DNA of 64,000 nt from Xanthostigma xanthostigma (Eukaryota; Arthropoda; Insecta; Raphidioptera; Raphidiidae), in contig OY754464.1 in assembly GCA_963575645.1 (NCBI GenBank), positions 74,870,948 to 74,934,947 of the forward strand, in the 5' to 3' direction. A program made the position numbers and the translations under genes. Below the pieces are notes generated by a model. It was not told the origin of the DNA. It did not search any database and saw only the letters and a program-made list of their open reading frames with translations. Positions 60,914 through 64,000 of the stretch are shown in pieces; position 1 is the first letter of the stretch; the number at the start of each line of letters is the position of its first letter.

Positions 60914-61653
60914 CTAGCGGTGCCGTCCGGTATCACCCGGGTGCAAAAGAACGAATGGGGAAGGGAGGGACAGAGTACGCACATTCATCTTAGTTTACCG
61001 AGATGAATGGTGTGTCCAAACTTCATAATAATCGGAGTTACCGTTCAAAAGTTTTTGTCGTTAAAAAGCAGTATTTATACTTTTTTAAAATAATTTTTTT
61101 TTAATATAATAAATATTTAATTGAAAACACTGTAGGACAATTATTTTTATATATAGGTACCTATATAGTTGTAACAGTTTTCAAATGAGTTATTAATTAG
61201 ATTTATTTAATTTTAATTAGTCGTAATAAAATTTTAAAAAAATTGAAATGTAAGCCTTAGAAGAAATCAATGTAGAAAATAAAAAAAATAAAAATATATT
61301 CGCCGCTCGTGAGGCTTCAACTCAAGACCCTGGCATTAAGAGTCGTACGCTCTACCGACTGAGCTATAGGGGCTTGTGAACGTCACGCGCTAATATTGCA
61401 ATATTTAGTTAAGGCAATTCACCTGATAATATTTGTCGGACGGACTAATTTTGAGATACATCTTGCAACATTTTTTATTGATGTTCCGCTCCAATTGGTC
61501 GTAGCGTGATATTATATAGTCTATATAGCCTTCCTCGATAAATGGGCTATCCTGCAATTTTTTTTTTTAATTCGAACCGGTAGTTTCTGAGATTAGCGCG
61601 TTCAAACAAACAAACAAACAAATAAACTCTTCAGCTTTATATATTAGTATAGA
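60914..61653 (-). mobile_element. Non-autonomous Helitron with tRNA-Lys-like passenger
   Basis: 3' CTAG at 60914-60917 (complement) with the CACCCGGGTG hairpin; 5' TC at 61652-61653. 740 bp. The passenger at 61061-61431 is 371 bp, between TTTGTCG copies (61054-61060 and 61432-61438), exactly as at 7.1 kb. GTTTGTTTGTTTG repeats near the 5' end. Confidence 0.8.
61301..61373 (-). tRNA. tRNA-Lys(CTT)-like domain, passenger-borne relic
   Basis: GCCCCTATAGCTCAGTCGGT + AGAGCGTACGACTCTTAATG, T arm GGGTCTTGAGTTGAAGCCTC. CTT anticodon kept; stems decayed. Pseudogene. Confidence 0.55.
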
Positions 61654-62989
61654 TGTATTTTATTCATAGGTATCTCGAGATAATATAGTGGAATCATCTT
61701 CGTTAAATAAAAATATTTTTTCTAGCAATTTTGCTGCATGCTGACCTTGTTCAATGCTTGGTGGTGGCTCCCACTTCTTCTTTTCATCATCTTGTTCATT
61801 CTCATTTTTCCTCAGATTCAAGAATTTCTAAGCATCACATATCTAATGACGTATTGTTTCGCTATTGAGAGTGGTTGTTACGCTATATAGAATGTTTCAA
61901 TATGGGGATAACAATGTAAACTAAACAAACCTTAGCAATTTTCAAGTTTTAAGGAGTATTTTGTTAAATAGAAGTTTGCCATATAGAGTTTAAATATACT
62001 GTATATATTATTTCTCACCACTTGTACGTGAAATCCACATACCAAATTTCAGGGTTCTGGAAGTACGGACCTATAGAAGTCTGTACCTTGGGGATTGAAG
62101 AGGGAAATCGTAGATGTTTTACTTTTCTCGTTATTTGTACGTGAAATATAGCTTTCTAAGACTAGGGGAATACTCTAAACGTTTTACCGTTTTGATGATC
62201 ATATAAATGAGTGAAGAAAGCAATAAAGTTTGCATATTAATAAAATCTTAATTAGCACGGCTATTAAAATGATATTTGGTATGTTGCATAAACTTGGCGA
62301 CTCTAACCTATCCTGAAATTTTCAAACTTGGAGTGTCATTCGGACCGAAGTTACGAGGGTTCAAATAATTGTTTCGAAAAAGATATGCCAGACAGTGCTC
62401 GACCGTGCAACCCAGACATCAATGATGTTAGTGGCATCTGTTAATATATGTACCCGAAGTGTGATATTACGATAAAAAATCTTATGATTGTATCACGTTG
62501 TTTCTATAAAAAGTATACAGTACATGTGACATTAAAAAACGGTACAAAAAAGAAATAAACTTTAAATATTGAATTTAACCAGATTCTCGTTTTGTGAAGT
62601 ATTGATTTAAAGTTGAGAATATGTAAGAAGCGAAACTGGAAAGAGATAGATATATAAACATATATAACACCTGGTTTGAAGTTGTGCGCTTCTAGTAGTC
62701 ATAGTTCAGAGCCCATTGCCAGAAGTTATAAAGTAGTTTCTGAAAAGTGGACACTATACACACACACGCTGAACACACTGAAACTTTATTTGCGTCCAGA
62801 ACTAACTGTGTCGTCCTGAATTATGTCACTAAACTAGAAATAAAACTATAACTTTGACGCCTTAGCTCACAAATGAATTAAGAAGTTTCCCGTATTTTTT
62901 TTTGCTCTTAATCCCATAATCCTAGTCCTAAAATTTACCAAATTTGTGGAGAAATAATTATTGTAATATCTTTAAAAATACCGAAGTTA
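61654..62989. other. 1.3-kb spacer, nothing recognised
   Basis: AT-rich, with no coding frame of interest, RNA gene or repeat recognised. TACGTGAAAT(C/A) words at 62025 and 62149 hint at an old local duplication. Confidence 0.45.
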
Positions 62990-63260
62990 TGCTACCTATA
63001 AATTCTTCAAAAAACTGTTTAGTAACATGTAACGACATCTGATAGAATTTACTCAAAGCTATTAGTTCAGAAGGAAGCAAAAAAAAACTGTTTTAGTAAC
63101 CAAGTAGCGACATCTGTTAGAATCCGCTCAAAGCTATTAGTTCAGAAGCAAATCTTGCAGAATTTGCTCAAAGCTATTAGTTCAGACGCCGGGCCGCAAA
63201 CGAAATACATTTTGCAGAATTATATCTATTGCACCCGGGTGATCCGGGACGAACAACTAT
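62990..63260 (+). repeat. Tandem-expanded relative of the 50.9-kb mini-Helitron
   Basis: CTCAAAGCTATTAGTTCAGA occurs three times at about 63052, 63127 and 63168. TAGCGACATCTGTTAGAATC and ATTATATCTATTGCACCCGG + GTGATCCGGGACG follow the 3' part of 50879-51159. The CTAG terminus is lost. Confidence 0.55.
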
Positions 63261-63262
63261 TA

Positions 63263-63843
63263 GGCTAGACGGCGAGGAGTTTTGGGTGTATTTTTCGGGC
63301 ACAGGCGAGATTATTGTTGGAATCGCTTCATTTTAGGGTGTAGTTCAACCCCCTAAGTTTGATTACAAATTGTTGGTGTGCTTGATTTTATAATTAACAA
63401 TTAGTGACGAAAATAGTGTTTTTTTCTCTATTTCCTTTAATATCTCCGTTCCTCTTGACTTTTAGTATAGCATATGCTTTGAGAAAGTTGTTCCTTATGA
63501 AAATTCTCAAAAAGGATGTCTATGTTGACCCAAACATGTATGAATAATTTTAGCGTCATCGGTCAATTACTTCTCGAGTAATTAACGCTCATTTTTTTTT
63601 TTGTTTCCTTAATTGCAAATTGCGCCATTTTTTTCATACACGGGTTTCGCTGGTCGGACTAAGCCAGAAAAATCACAAATCCATTCAACTTTAGTATCCC
63701 GTTGGAATTTTTGGAAGAAATTAATTCTAACCGATTTTATAGGGGGTTGAACTACACCCTAAAACGAAGCGATTCCAACAATAATCTCGCCTGTGCCCGA
63801 ATAATACACTTTTTTAATGATTTTACCTCCTCGCCGTCTAGCC
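63263..63843. mobile_element. Long-TIR element, 581 bp
   Basis: GGCTAGACGGCGAGGAG at the left; the arms also share GGGCACAGGCGAGATTATTG + TTGGAATCGCTTC and AGGGTGTAGTTCAACCCCCT, inverted at the right, for about 95 bp. TA follows and precedes it (63261-63262 and 63844-63845). The interior is AT-rich. Probably a TA-targeting MITE. Confidence 0.7.
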
Positions 63844-64000
63844 TATATCTATATATTTCTAGTATAATATTTTATTTTTTAGTTATTTATTTTCTCTAAT
63901 AGATAGATACTTATTTAGTCTATCTATTCATAATTCATAAATTTGCTTTGACAGTTAATCCTTGTAAATTTTCCAATGTAAGAGAACACCACGTATTTAT
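63844..64000. other. AT-rich edge of window
   Basis: Nothing recognised. Confidence 0.4.

Noticed and set aside
1-64000. Host protein-coding gene or telomeric TTAGG array
   Set aside because: No conserved host domain beyond transposon-associated ones and no TTAGG tandem run was seen on either strand.

Overview
This is about 64 kb of AT-rich, gene-poor eukaryotic DNA, most likely from an insect and probably a lepidopteran. The pointers are non-autonomous Helitrons ending in CTAG, including one with the 'cccgcgacttcgtccgc' terminus common in moth and butterfly genomes, Penelope-like retroelement remnants, tRNA-derived SINEs, and solo LTRs of Gypsy type at ATAT targets. The species call is inference. 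I find no intact host gene, rRNA or ordinary tRNA gene. Nearly everything recognisable is a mobile element or its debris, often nested.

Layout. 0-8 kb: a 644-bp repeat (called Family A here), a hAT-like element, a diverged tandem array, a solo LTR, several TIR elements and two Helitrons, one carrying a tRNA-Lys-like passenger. 8-20 kb: Harbinger-type MITEs with TAA target duplications, more Family A, a 765-bp snapback element at a TA target, a SINE, a hAT MITE, a tRNA-Gly relic cut by a MITE, LINE 3' fragments and two LTRs. 20-36 kb: further LINE tails, a hAT element holding a LINE, hammerhead-like motifs, a SINE, a FLYWCH zinc-finger fragment, a Harbinger element with a transposase N-terminus, and four more Family A copies. 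36-46 kb: a retroelement stub with a hammerhead motif that holds a 1.2-kb near-perfect palindrome, a palindromic insertion carrying two inverted hammerhead-like motifs, a Helitron, and a hAT element containing a foldback element with a perfect 9-bp target duplication. 46-64 kb: two solo LTRs, a hAT MITE with a perfect 8-bp duplication, a minisatellite of CTCF-like motifs, the largest coding unit (a LINE ORF2 with endonuclease and reverse transcriptase), a mariner/IS630-type transposase pseudogene split by a Harbinger MITE, a Penelope-like GIY-YIG remnant, another Helitron and a long-TIR element.

How the pieces fit. Non-autonomous elements (MITEs, SINEs, mini-Helitrons, solo LTRs) dominate, and the few coding remnants are mostly broken. 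The LINE at 51-54 kb has the only long open frame. The best candidates for something beyond ordinary repeat debris are the hammerhead ribozyme motifs (two satisfy core, stem I, stem III and cleavage-triplet rules), the 1.2-kb palindrome built around a recurring ATCGGATGGCA word, the tRNA-Lys-like passenger at one identical site in several Helitrons, and repeat families carrying CTCF-like, NRF-1-like and RFX X-box-like words. All coordinates and motifs were read by eye without alignment software, so element edges are good to a few bases only where a target-site duplication is quoted.
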